40,609 nt of DNA, taken from positions 1 to 40,609 of the forward strand of contig NZ_BCAH01000020.1 in the NCBI RefSeq assembly GCF_001293735.1, written 5' to 3'. Positions within the stretch are counted from its first letter, which is position 1. Each line of letters begins with the position of its first letter. The notes below the pieces were generated by a model. The model searched no databases and was not told the origin of the DNA. It saw only the letters and a list, made by a program, of their open reading frames with translations. This document shows, one piece after another, positions 33,509-40,609 of the stretch. A program made the position numbers and the translations under genes. This DNA is from Limosilactobacillus gorillae. Lineage in GTDB: Bacteria > Bacillota > Bacilli > Lactobacillales > Lactobacillaceae.

Positions 33509-35524
33509 CTATTTTTTCTTCATTTGACTCGTTAATTCCATGACCGTGTCACGCAGTGTCGCCGCTTGTTCGAAGTCTAAACGCTTAGCAGCTGCTTTCA
33601 TCTGCTCGGTTAATTCGGTGATCATCTGAGTTTGAGCTTCCTTATCAAGCGCGGCAAAGTCTTCGCTGGTGAATTCGGTTCTCTTATCTTCAATATCTTC
33701 TTCAACCGGCTTGATGGCAGAAATCGCCTCTTGGATCGGTTTAATGATCGTCTTAGGAACGATACCATTTTCCTTGTTATACGCCTCTTGAATTGTTCGC
33801 CGGCGTTTGGTTTCATCAATGGCCGCCCGCATTGAATCGGTAATTGTATCGGCGTACATGATTACGGCCCCGTGAGCGTTGCGGGCTGCGCGTCCAACCG
33901 TTTGAATTAAAGAGCGCTCGTTTCTTAAGAATCCTTCTTTGTCAGCATCCAAAATGGCCACTAAGGAAACTTCTGGGAGGTCTAGTCCTTCCCGTAAAAG
34001 GTTGATCCCGACTAAAACATCAAATTTTCCGCGCCGTAGGTCACGGATAATCTGAGTTCGTTCAAGGGTCTTAATATCCGAGTGGAGGTACTTCACCTTT
34101 AGGCCGAGGTCCTTTAAGTAATCGGTCAAATCCTCTGACATTTTCTTAGTCAAAGTAGTAACTAGCACCCGCTCATTTTGCTCTATTCGCTTGTTAATCT
34201 CGCCTACCAGATCATCTATCTGTCCCATCACTGAACGAACTTCAATTGTTGGGTCAAGCAGGCCGGTTGGTCGAATAATCTGTTGGACCACGCAGTCGGT
34301 TTGGGCCTCTTCATACGGTCCTGGGGTTGCTGACATATAAATGACCTGGTGAACATGACCCTCAAATTCCTTTAGGGTTAGCGGCCGGTTATCTAAGGCA
34401 CTTGGTAAGCGGAAGCCGTAGTCAATCAACTGTTGCTTACGTGCCCGGTCCCCATTATACATTCCCCGAACTTGGGGCATCGTTTGATGAGATTCATCGA
34501 CAATTAATAAAAAGTCCTTGGGAAAGAAGTCTAACAGAGTGAACGGTGGCTCACCAGGCTTGCGCCGGTCCATATAGCGCGAGTAATTTTCAATTCCGTT
34601 GGTGTAACCCATTTCCTTCATCATTTCAACGTCGTAAGTTGTCCGCTGCTGTAGGCGTTGGGCCTCTAAGAGCTTACCTTCCTTGGTAAACTTGGCTACC
34701 TGGTTTTTCATGTCAGTTTCAATTTCTGGTAAGGCCAGGTCCATAACTTCTTCGGAGGTTAAAAAGTGGGTAGCCGGAAAGACCGAAACATGTTCTCGCT
34801 CGCCCAGCACCTCCCCAGTTAGGGCGTCAACCTCACGAATCCGATCAATTTCATCACCAAAAAACTCAACCCGGATCGCCTTTTCTTCCCGTGAGGCCGG
34901 GAAGATTTCCACTACGTCACCCCGGACTCGGAAACGGCCCCGCTGAAAGTCGATGTCATTACGGTCAAACTGAATCTCCACCAGTTCCCGTAGTAGGCGG
35001 TTACGAGGGATTTCCTGACCAACTCGTAAGGAGACAACGTGGTTTTGGTATTCAGCCGGTGACCCTAACCCGAAGATCGAAGAAACCGAGGCCACAACGA
35101 TCACGTCATTCCTTTCAATCAAAGACGAGGTTGCCGAGTGACGAAGCTGGTCAATCTCATCGTTAATTGAAGCATCCTTTTCAATGTAAGTATCACTGGA
35201 AGGGACGTAGGCTTCGGGTTGGTAGTAATCATAATAGGAAACGAAGTACTCAACGGCGTTGTCCGGGAAAAACTTTTTCATTTCCCCGTAGAGCTGACCA
35301 GCTAAGGTTTTATTGTGCGATAAAATCAACGTGGGCCGGTTAACGTTTTTAATTACGTTGGAGATGGTAAAGGTCTTCCCCGTCCCGGTGGCTCCCAACA
35401 GAATTTGCGCCTTTTTACCCTCTTCAACCCCCTTGGTCAAAGCGGCAATCGCCTCTGGTTGATCACCAGTTGGTTGGTAATCTGAGACAAGTTTAAACGG
35501 CTGATCCGGTTGGCGATAAATCAT
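33509..35524 (-). CDS. uvrB: Excinuclease ABC subunit B
   Basis: UvrB verifies damage and loads UvrC. The 671-residue protein has Walker [13 protein letters not shown] near 44-55, the damage-probing beta-hairpin region [21 protein letters not shown], helicase motif II as VDESH, and helicase motif VI as QTVGRAARN. The C-terminal UVR (UvrC-contacting) domain is [22 protein letters not shown]. It is promoter-proximal in the uvrBA operon. I did not see a convincing DinR/LexA box in the short upstream gap. Confidence 0.98.
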   Translation of the reverse strand: MIYRQPDQPFKLVSDYQPTGDQPEAIAALTKGVEEGKKAQILLGATGTGKTFTISNVIKNVNRPTLILSHNKTLAGQLYGEMKKFFPDNAVEYFVSYYDYYQPEAYVPSSDTYIEKDASINDEIDQLRHSATSSLIERNDVIVVASVSSIFGLGSPAEYQNHVVSLRVGQEIPRNRLLRELVEIQFDRNDIDFQRGRFRVRGDVVEIFPASREEKAIRVEFFGDEIDRIREVDALTGEVLGEREHVSVFPATHFLTSEEVMDLALPEIETDMKNQVAKFTKEGKLLEAQRLQQRTTYDVEMMKEMGYTNGIENYSRYMDRRKPGEPPFTLLDFFPKDFLLIVDESHQTMPQVRGMYNGDRARKQQLIDYGFRLPSALDNRPLTLKEFEGHVHQVIYMSATPGPYEEAQTDCVVQQIIRPTGLLDPTIEVRSVMGQIDDLVGEINKRIEQNERVLVTTLTKKMSEDLTDYLKDLGLKVKYLHSDIKTLERTQIIRDLRRGKFDVLVGINLLREGLDLPEVSLVAILDADKEGFLRNERSLIQTVGRAARNAHGAVIMYADTITDSMRAAIDETKRRRTIQEAYNKENGIVPKTIIKPIQEAISAIKPVEEDIEDKRTEFTSEDFAALDKEAQTQMITELTEQMKAAAKRLDFEQAATLRDTVMELTSQMKKK

Positions 35525-35551
35525 CGTCTGACCCCCTTTTTTACTAGCGTA

Positions 35552-35586
35552 TAAGGGCCCGCGGTTAAAGTTTTACCACGGGCCCA
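35552..35586 (-). terminator. Hairpin between the small membrane protein gene and uvrB
   Basis: GGGCCCG-GGT and ACC-CGGGCCC pair with one bulge between the membrane-protein stop and the uvrB start. The T-run after it is weak. Confidence 0.5.
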
Positions 35587-35623
35587 CAATCAAACTAAGT
35601 TTAGCACACGAACGTCTATTCGT

Positions 35624-35830
35624 CTAATTAGATGATTCTTTCTCTTCTTCGATCCGTTGCTGCCAAAGGCGAACATAGTTCAACCAGGCAAACTGGTAAC
35701 TGGCGGCAATTACGTAAATTACTAGGGTAACTATTAAGGGCCACCATAATTTTAAAATTACTAGGGCGCCAGCGACAAACATGGCTAAGTTAGCAATGAT
35801 CGTTACTAAAATAGGGGTTTGTTTTTTCAT
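35624..35830 (-). CDS. Small two-span membrane protein
   Basis: This 68-residue protein has a basic start (MKKQ), two hydrophobic spans (about 7-25 and 30-48) and a charged C-terminal tail (RLWQQRIEEEKESSN). The function is unknown. It lies 6 bp after the HD-hydrolase gene in the same direction and is probably co-transcribed with it. Confidence 0.7.
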   Translation of the reverse strand: MKKQTPILVTIIANLAMFVAGALVILKLWWPLIVTLVIYVIAASYQFAWLNYVRLWQQRIEEEKESSN

Positions 35831-35836
35831 TTTCTT

Positions 35837-36472
35837 TTACCTTTGAATAATCTGGGTGGTAATGATAGCTAACTGTTGGCTATTGCTAGCGACGTTATCC
35901 TTCAGTAATTCGGGTAGGATCTTTTTTAAGAAGTACTGCACCGAAGCCATGCTGGAAAAGTCCATAATTGCTTCCAAACTGGAGCGGTAAATATCCATGT
36001 AAACAGGTTCGGGGTTTCCCTTTTGGATTTCGCCAAAGGATTCGTACATTAGGTCAATCTTGTCGGCAACCGAAAGGATCTGGCCCTCGATGGTCTCATC
36101 TTTTCCTTCTTCAAAGCGACGTTCATATGCCTTACGGAACTCAGCTGGGATCTCAGACTGAATAAAATTTTCAGTCAACGATCGATCAACCCTAGCCAGC
36201 ATCGTCCGTAACTCCGGGGTTGCGTACTTAACCGGCGTCTTAATATCGCCAATGAAGCGCTCAGTGTAATCATGATTAAGCGCCCGTTCGTACAGGGAAC
36301 GCCAATCGATTTCGTTACCCGCCTGCTCTTCAATGTCGCCCAGCATCTGAGCTGCCTGAGTCACCTTAAAGGAATGGGCGGCAACATTGTGCTCTTCAAA
36401 CTTAAAATAGCCCGGTGCCCGGTTAATCATCTCTAAGTCGCTTAAACTTTTAAGGTATTCATGCATTCCCAT
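35837..36472 (-). CDS. HD-domain hydrolase, YfbR-like
   Basis: This 211-residue protein starts at ATG 36472 (MGMHEYLKSLSDLEMINRAP). An AAGGAAAGAG ribosome site stands before it, and the 17-residue extension upstream has no support. HD metal-binding residues are visible: EEHNVAAHSFKV (His), RALNHDYTERFIGDI (His-Asp) and SVADKIDLMYESF (Asp). YfbR proteins are metal-dependent 5'-deoxynucleotidases. Substrate cannot be confirmed here. Confidence 0.85.
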   Translation of the reverse strand: MGMHEYLKSLSDLEMINRAPGYFKFEEHNVAAHSFKVTQAAQMLGDIEEQAGNEIDWRSLYERALNHDYTERFIGDIKTPVKYATPELRTMLARVDRSLTENFIQSEIPAEFRKAYERRFEEGKDETIEGQILSVADKIDLMYESFGEIQKGNPEPVYMDIYRSSLEAIMDFSSMASVQYFLKKILPELLKDNVASNSQQLAIITTQIIQR

Positions 36473-36492
36473 ATTTTTCTCTTTCCTTCCAA

Positions 36493-36527
36493 AAATGGTG
36501 CGATCCCAAGCGGGGCGCACCATTTCA
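36493..36527 (-). terminator. Terminator after phosphoglucomutase
   Basis: AAATGGTGCG-CCCC and GGG-CGCACCATTT pair with a small internal loop and are followed by TTTTTGG on the minus strand. Confidence 0.7.
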
Positions 36528-36533
36528 AATCAA

Positions 36534-38258
36534 TCATTCGTTAGCAAAAGTGGTTAAGGCAGCTTCAAAGTCTGCCAACTTTTGGTTAGATTCTTGCTCA
36601 GTCTTCGCTGACGTTCCAATGTAAAACTTAAGCTTTGGTTCAGTTCCGGACGGCCGAATGGCAATCCAGGTCTCATCAGCCAAGATGTAGCGTAAAACAT
36701 TAGAGTTTGGCATCCCCAGTTTCTCAACGGTCCCGTTGGCCTGAGTCCTAGTGTTGTTAGTGAAGTCTTCGGTCTCTTCAATCTTCACTCCGGCAAATTC
36801 CTTTGGTGCTTCCTCACGGAACTTCTTCATCAGGGCTGCAATCTTCGCCGGTCCTTGAACCCCCGCGTATGTCGTTGAGATTGTCTTTTCCTTGAAGTAG
36901 CCGTACTTAGCAAATAACTCTTGTACCCCATCGTAAAGAGTCATTTCCCGGCTCCGGTAGTATGCGGCTACCTCAGCTAGGAGAACCAGAGTTTGAATGG
37001 CATCCTTATCCCGAACAAACGGTTTGATTAGATAGCCGTATGATTCTTCAAACCCAAACATGAAGGTATGGTTATGCTTAGTTTCATACTGGTGAATCTG
37101 GTCGGCAATCCACTTGAAGCCAGTCAAAACATTTACCATTTCCACCCCGTAGCTCTGAGCAATCTTGGTGGCGAAGTTCGTGGAAACAATTGACTTAACG
37201 GCAGCTGCATTTTCTGGTAGAGTACCGGCCTGCTTGTTAGCCTCTAAGATGTAGTGTAGCAAAACAGTGGCAATTTGATTTCCAGTCAGGAGTTGGTAAT
37301 CCCCGCTTGGTTGGCGTACCGCACAGCCCAGCCGATCAGCATCCGGGTCGGTAGCGATCAAAATATCGGCATCCACCTTTTTACCAAGGACCGTTGCCCG
37401 TACAAAGGCCTCCGGAAATTCTGGGTTTGGGTTTTTGAGTCCTGGGAAGTCACCGTTGGGCATTGCTTCTTCTTCCACCAGCTCATAATTAGTAAAGCCT
37501 GCCTGCTTTAAGGCCCGTTCCCCAAGCATCCGTCCGGTCCCGCACAGTGGGGTGTAAACGAACTTCATGTCCTTACCAAATTCCTTGGCTAACTCGTTGT
37601 TAATCGTAACCGTCTTAACGTTATTCAGGTAGGCCTGGTCAACGTCTTCACCAATTACGATCTCTAAGCCCTTATCCATCAGCTCACCTTCGTCAGCCAA
37701 CTCAATATTAAAGAGGTCTTCAATCTGACGGATATAGTCCGTCATCATATCGGATTCCTTTGGTGGCATTTGTCCCCCATCTTCACCGTAGATCTTGTAG
37801 CCGTTATATTCCTTAGGATTGTGGCTGGCTGTGATCATGATTCCCGCGTAAGTGTGCAGGTGGCGTACCGCAAAGGACAGTTCCGGTGTTGGGCGCAGGT
37901 CGTCGTAAATATAAGTCTTAATCCCCTTGGCTCCTAAAACCCGTGCTGCTTCGTGGGCAAAGAGGCGGGAGTTATTGCGAGAGTCGTAAGAAATAGCGAC
38001 CCCGCGGGCCATCGTTTCTTCACCCAAACTGGTCATCAGCTTAGCTAAGCCAGCCGTAGCCTGACGAACCGTGTAGACATTCATCCGGTTAATTCCGGGA
38101 CCCATCAGCCCCCGCATCCCGGCCGTTCCAAAGGAAAGTGGGCCGTAAAAGGCGTCCTCTTTCTCTTGGTCGTCATCCATTTCAACGAGTTGTTTCTTTA
38201 GCGCCGGTTCTAATTGATCTTGGTTTAGCCATTCTTGATAGGTGTCTTTCCAGGTCAC
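36534..38258 (-). CDS. pgcA: Phosphoglucomutase / phosphomannomutase
   Basis: This enzyme interconverts glucose 1- and 6-phosphate, linking glycolysis to cell-wall and polysaccharide precursors. I prefer the GTG start at 38258 (574 residues, MTWKDTYQEWLNQDQLEPAL), since AAGGAG is 9 bases upstream. The ATG at 38267 abuts the ribosome site. The phosphoserine loop ITASHNPKEYNGYK is near 142-155 and the metal loop is ATDPDADRLG. The sugar loop is FGFEESYGYL, and the phosphate-binding motif is RPSGTEPKLKFYIG. Confidence 0.95.
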   Translation of the reverse strand: MTWKDTYQEWLNQDQLEPALKKQLVEMDDDQEKEDAFYGPLSFGTAGMRGLMGPGINRMNVYTVRQATAGLAKLMTSLGEETMARGVAISYDSRNNSRLFAHEAARVLGAKGIKTYIYDDLRPTPELSFAVRHLHTYAGIMITASHNPKEYNGYKIYGEDGGQMPPKESDMMTDYIRQIEDLFNIELADEGELMDKGLEIVIGEDVDQAYLNNVKTVTINNELAKEFGKDMKFVYTPLCGTGRMLGERALKQAGFTNYELVEEEAMPNGDFPGLKNPNPEFPEAFVRATVLGKKVDADILIATDPDADRLGCAVRQPSGDYQLLTGNQIATVLLHYILEANKQAGTLPENAAAVKSIVSTNFATKIAQSYGVEMVNVLTGFKWIADQIHQYETKHNHTFMFGFEESYGYLIKPFVRDKDAIQTLVLLAEVAAYYRSREMTLYDGVQELFAKYGYFKEKTISTTYAGVQGPAKIAALMKKFREEAPKEFAGVKIEETEDFTNNTRTQANGTVEKLGMPNSNVLRYILADETWIAIRPSGTEPKLKFYIGTSAKTEQESNQKLADFEAALTTFANE

Positions 38259-38492
38259 AACAAGCATCTCCTTACGGTATTTATTTCAACAACTTTAGTA
38301 TACCGCACTAGTGAAAGGGGTTAAATAGATGACCCAGATTTAATCTGTCTAATGCCCCATCATGATCATTAGAGGAACCATTACGACTTCGCTTTACTAA
38401 TCAGACACTGCTCAACCCGTTCATTAAACAGCATGAGGTTAACATTAGTAACCACCCTTTCTGACATTCTAGCATTGGCTCCAAAATAATCA

Positions 38493-38521
38493 TTGCACTT
38501 TCCCTTTTAACGCGCTATATT
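38493..38521 (+). promoter_or_regulatory. Promoter of the hydroxyisocaproate dehydrogenase gene
   Basis: TTGCAC (38493-38498) and TATATT (38516-38521) have a 17-bp spacer. The rest of the 309-bp gap 38259-38567 is AT-rich with no gene or T-box motif that I can see. Confidence 0.72.
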
Positions 38522-38567
38522 AAAAATTAATTAGAAAATTAAGTAACGATGTAAAGGAGATGTTTAC

Positions 38568-39509
38568 ATGGCACGAAAAGTTGCTATTGTTGGGATGGGT
38601 AACGTCGGTGCAACCGTTGCCCACTATATTATCGCCGGCGGATTTACCGACGATCTCATCCTCATTGATCCTCGTGAAGAAAAGGTTATCGCCGATGCTG
38701 TCGACTTTGAAGACGCCATGGCTAACCTCGAGTATCACACCAACATCTTCGTTAATGATTATCAGTCTCTGGCTGACGCCGATATAGTTATTTCAGCCCT
38801 AGGTAATATTAAGCTCCAGGATAACCCCGATGATGACCGCTTTGCCGAACTTCCCTATACCCGGGTACAGGTTCGCAAGGTTGCCGAAAAGCTCAAGGAG
38901 GTCGGCTTCAACGGGATCATCGTAGCTATCACTAACCCGGTTGACGTAGTTACTTCACTATATCAAGAGGTTACCGGCCTTCCTAAAAATCACGTGATCG
39001 GAACCGGAACGCTTCTTGACTCTGCCCGGATGAAGCGAGCTGTGGCCAAGAAACTTAACCTGGATCCTCGCTCCGTAGATGGCTATAACCTCGGTGAACA
39101 TGGTAACTCCCAATTCACCGCCTGGTCCACGGTCCGGGTCCTAGGTAAACCAATTCAAGCCATTGCTGACCAACGGGGACTGGATTTGGTGGCCTTAGAT
39201 AAGGCTGCCCGGGAAGGGGGGTTCATCGTCTTCCGGGGTAAAAAGTACACCAACTACGGGGTAGCCACAGCCGCTGTTCGACTGGTGAATACGATTCTTT
39301 CTAACGCCTTAACTGAGCTACCGGTTTCTAATTACCGCGAGGAATACGATGTCTACCTCTCCTACCCAGCCGTGGTAGGACGAGACGGGATTGTCGAACA
39401 GTGTCAGTTAGACCTAACCAAAGAAGAGCTCCAGAAGCTCCAAGTTTCCGCTGACTTTATCAAGCAAAAGTTCGCTGAGTCCTTATCAGCCGCGAACCAT
39501 GAAAATTAA
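38568..39509 (+). CDS. hicD: L-2-hydroxyisocaproate dehydrogenase
   Basis: This enzyme reduces 2-keto acids with branched side chains (such as 2-ketoisocaproate from leucine) to L-2-hydroxy acids with NADH. The 313-residue protein belongs to the lactate/malate dehydrogenase family. It has VGMGNVGATVAHY (NAD site) at 8-20, TNPVDVVTSLYQEVTGLP near 122-139, GTGTLLDSARMKRAV at 145-159, and the catalytic His178 in NLGEHGNSQF. It is much closer to lactobacillus L-HicDH than to L-lactate dehydrogenase (DRFAEL, GYNLGEHGNSQF.AWSTVRV). A good promoter and AAAGGAG precede it. Confidence 0.9.
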   Translation: MARKVAIVGMGNVGATVAHYIIAGGFTDDLILIDPREEKVIADAVDFEDAMANLEYHTNIFVNDYQSLADADIVISALGNIKLQDNPDDDRFAELPYTRVQVRKVAEKLKEVGFNGIIVAITNPVDVVTSLYQEVTGLPKNHVIGTGTLLDSARMKRAVAKKLNLDPRSVDGYNLGEHGNSQFTAWSTVRVLGKPIQAIADQRGLDLVALDKAAREGGFIVFRGKKYTNYGVATAAVRLVNTILSNALTELPVSNYREEYDVYLSYPAVVGRDGIVEQCQLDLTKEELQKLQVSADFIKQKFAESLSAANHEN

Positions 39510-39526
39510 TTAGGAGGACTACTTTT

Positions 39527-40555
39527 ATGACCAAAGAAACTGTCGCAAACTTGAATTGGAACAACCTTGGCTTTGAATACCATGACCTCCCCTATAGCTT
39601 CAATGAAGAGTTTAAGGATGGCAAATGGCAAGGGGGACACCTAACGGAAAACTCCACCATCACCTTATCGGAAGCCGCCGAAGTCCTTCACTACGGTCAA
39701 GAGGTCTTTGAAGGACTCAAGGCCTACCGAACTAAAGACGGCCATATCAACCTATTCCGTCCGGAAGAAAATGCTAGGCGTCTAGTCAACTCTGCCAAGC
39801 GAATGCTAATGGAACCTTACCCAGTCGATAAGTTTGTTGAGGCCGTTAAGCAGATTGTCTTAGCTAACGAAGAATTCGTTCCGCCGTACGGAACGGGCGG
39901 TTCCCTTTATATCCGTCCTTTCTTAATTGGAACCCAGCCAATTGTCGGGGTAGCCCCAGCCGATACCTATACCTTTCATATCTATGCCACCCCGGTTGGT
40001 GCCTACATCAATGGTTTGGCTCCATCGCCATACACGGTCTCCGAATACGATCGAGCGGCTGGCGCCGGGACTGGTCAAGCCAAGACCGCGGGAAACTACG
40101 CTAGCTCCCTTTTACCAGAAATCGAAGCTAAGAAGGCCGGTTTTGCCGATTGTCTTTACTTGGACCCACGCGAACACAAGTATATCGACGAATTCTCCGG
40201 TGCCAACTTCTTTGGCATTACCAAGGAGGGTCAGTTCGTAACGCCAAAGTCTGATTCAATCCTGCCATCAATCACTAAGCGTTCCCTGCTAGTAATTGCT
40301 GATGACCTGGGTTTAAACCCGGTTGAACGCAAAATTGAAATCGATAAAGAACTCGACAACTTTACCGAAGCCGGGGCCATGGGAACGGCAGCCGTAATTT
40401 CACCGGTCGGCTCATTGACCTACAAAGGCCAAAAGCACGTCTTCTATTCCGAAAAAGAGGTCGGACCAGTTACAACTAAGCTCTATAATACCCTTTATGG
40501 TATCCAGCAAGGAGATGTCGAAGATACCCACGGTTGGACTGTCCGCGTGAAGTAA
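39527..40555 (+). CDS. ilvE: Branched-chain-amino-acid aminotransferase
   Basis: This enzyme transfers the amino group of Leu, Ile or Val to 2-ketoglutarate with PLP. The 342-residue fold-type IV enzyme has LHYGQEVFEGLKAYR near 54-68, the PLP lysine Lys186 in GTGQAKTAGNYASS, and EFSGANFFGI near 215. It starts 17 bp after the hydroxyisocaproate dehydrogenase stop, behind TTAGGAGG, so the pair is an operon: the aminotransferase makes the keto acid that the dehydrogenase reduces. Confidence 0.95.
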   Translation: MTKETVANLNWNNLGFEYHDLPYSFNEEFKDGKWQGGHLTENSTITLSEAAEVLHYGQEVFEGLKAYRTKDGHINLFRPEENARRLVNSAKRMLMEPYPVDKFVEAVKQIVLANEEFVPPYGTGGSLYIRPFLIGTQPIVGVAPADTYTFHIYATPVGAYINGLAPSPYTVSEYDRAAGAGTGQAKTAGNYASSLLPEIEAKKAGFADCLYLDPREHKYIDEFSGANFFGITKEGQFVTPKSDSILPSITKRSLLVIADDLGLNPVERKIEIDKELDNFTEAGAMGTAAVISPVGSLTYKGQKHVFYSEKEVGPVTTKLYNTLYGIQQGDVEDTHGWTVRVK

Positions 40556-40609
40556 GCCAATCCCCATAATAATAAAGGGCTGTAACAATTTTAAAGGGGC
40601 CTAGAACCG

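Noticed and set aside
38259-38567. T-box or other amino-acid riboswitch before the hicD-ilvE operon
   Set aside because: No T-box core sequence or antiterminator-like pairing was visible; only a plain promoter was found.

Overview
The window looks like chromosome from a heterofermentative lactobacillus, most likely Limosilactobacillus or a close relative. This rests on gene content and order (ung-pta-tsaE, secG-rnr-smpB, the gap/pgk/tpi/eno block, clpP, rapZ-yvcK-whiA, uvrB-uvrA, pgcA, L-2-hydroxyisocaproate dehydrogenase) and on recognisable protein sequences. I cannot fix the species by reading alone. About 31 kb is ordinary housekeeping DNA. It is interrupted by one island of about 9.6 kb at 15308-24949.

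Layout. 1-309: the start of a transposon-type (IS605 OrfB/TnpB-like) gene cut by the window edge, then hairpins. 310-2990 (minus): ung, pta, tsaE and a GNAT acetyltransferase. 3121-3669 (plus): a YxjI/LURP-one-like protein. 3721-6893 (minus): secG, rnr, smpB. 6956-9997 (minus): a CLC chloride/proton antiporter and an amino-acid permease. 10206-14802 (minus): gap, pgk, tpiA and eno, with terminator-like hairpins between genes and no cggR next to gap. 15070-15201: a 43-residue basic protein. 24936-25108: tRNA-Leu and tRNA-Arg. 25407: a tiny ORF. 25858: clpP with a CtsR box. 26486-29312 (minus): rapZ, yvcK, whiA. 29458-30549: a DEDDh exonuclease-like protein. 30637-35524: uvrB, uvrA. 35624-38258: a small membrane protein, an HD hydrolase and phosphoglucomutase. 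38568-40555 (plus): L-2-hydroxyisocaproate dehydrogenase and branched-chain aminotransferase.

The island is inserted at the 3' end of tRNA-Leu(CAG) and is bounded by an 18-bp direct repeat. It has the layout of a phage-inducible chromosomal island (phage satellite). A tyrosine integrase and an HTH master regulator without a protease domain are read leftward. Read rightward from an overlapping divergent promoter are two small excisionase-type HTH proteins, a small protein, a Prim-Pol primase, a superfamily 3 helicase, an iteron-flanked AT-rich probable replication origin, a winged-HTH protein, two coiled-coil proteins and a sigma-like (ArpU/RinA-type) regulator. There are no capsid, tail, portal, lysis or terminase genes.

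The least explained part is the right third of the island (22963-24930). It is almost gene-free but holds a family of short hairpins whose stems change in a compensatory way while the A-rich loop is kept. One cluster sits between an extended -10 promoter-like sequence and a terminator-like hairpin, so a structured RNA is plausible. Two small genes with a single in-frame stop each suggest that the island is also partly decaying.
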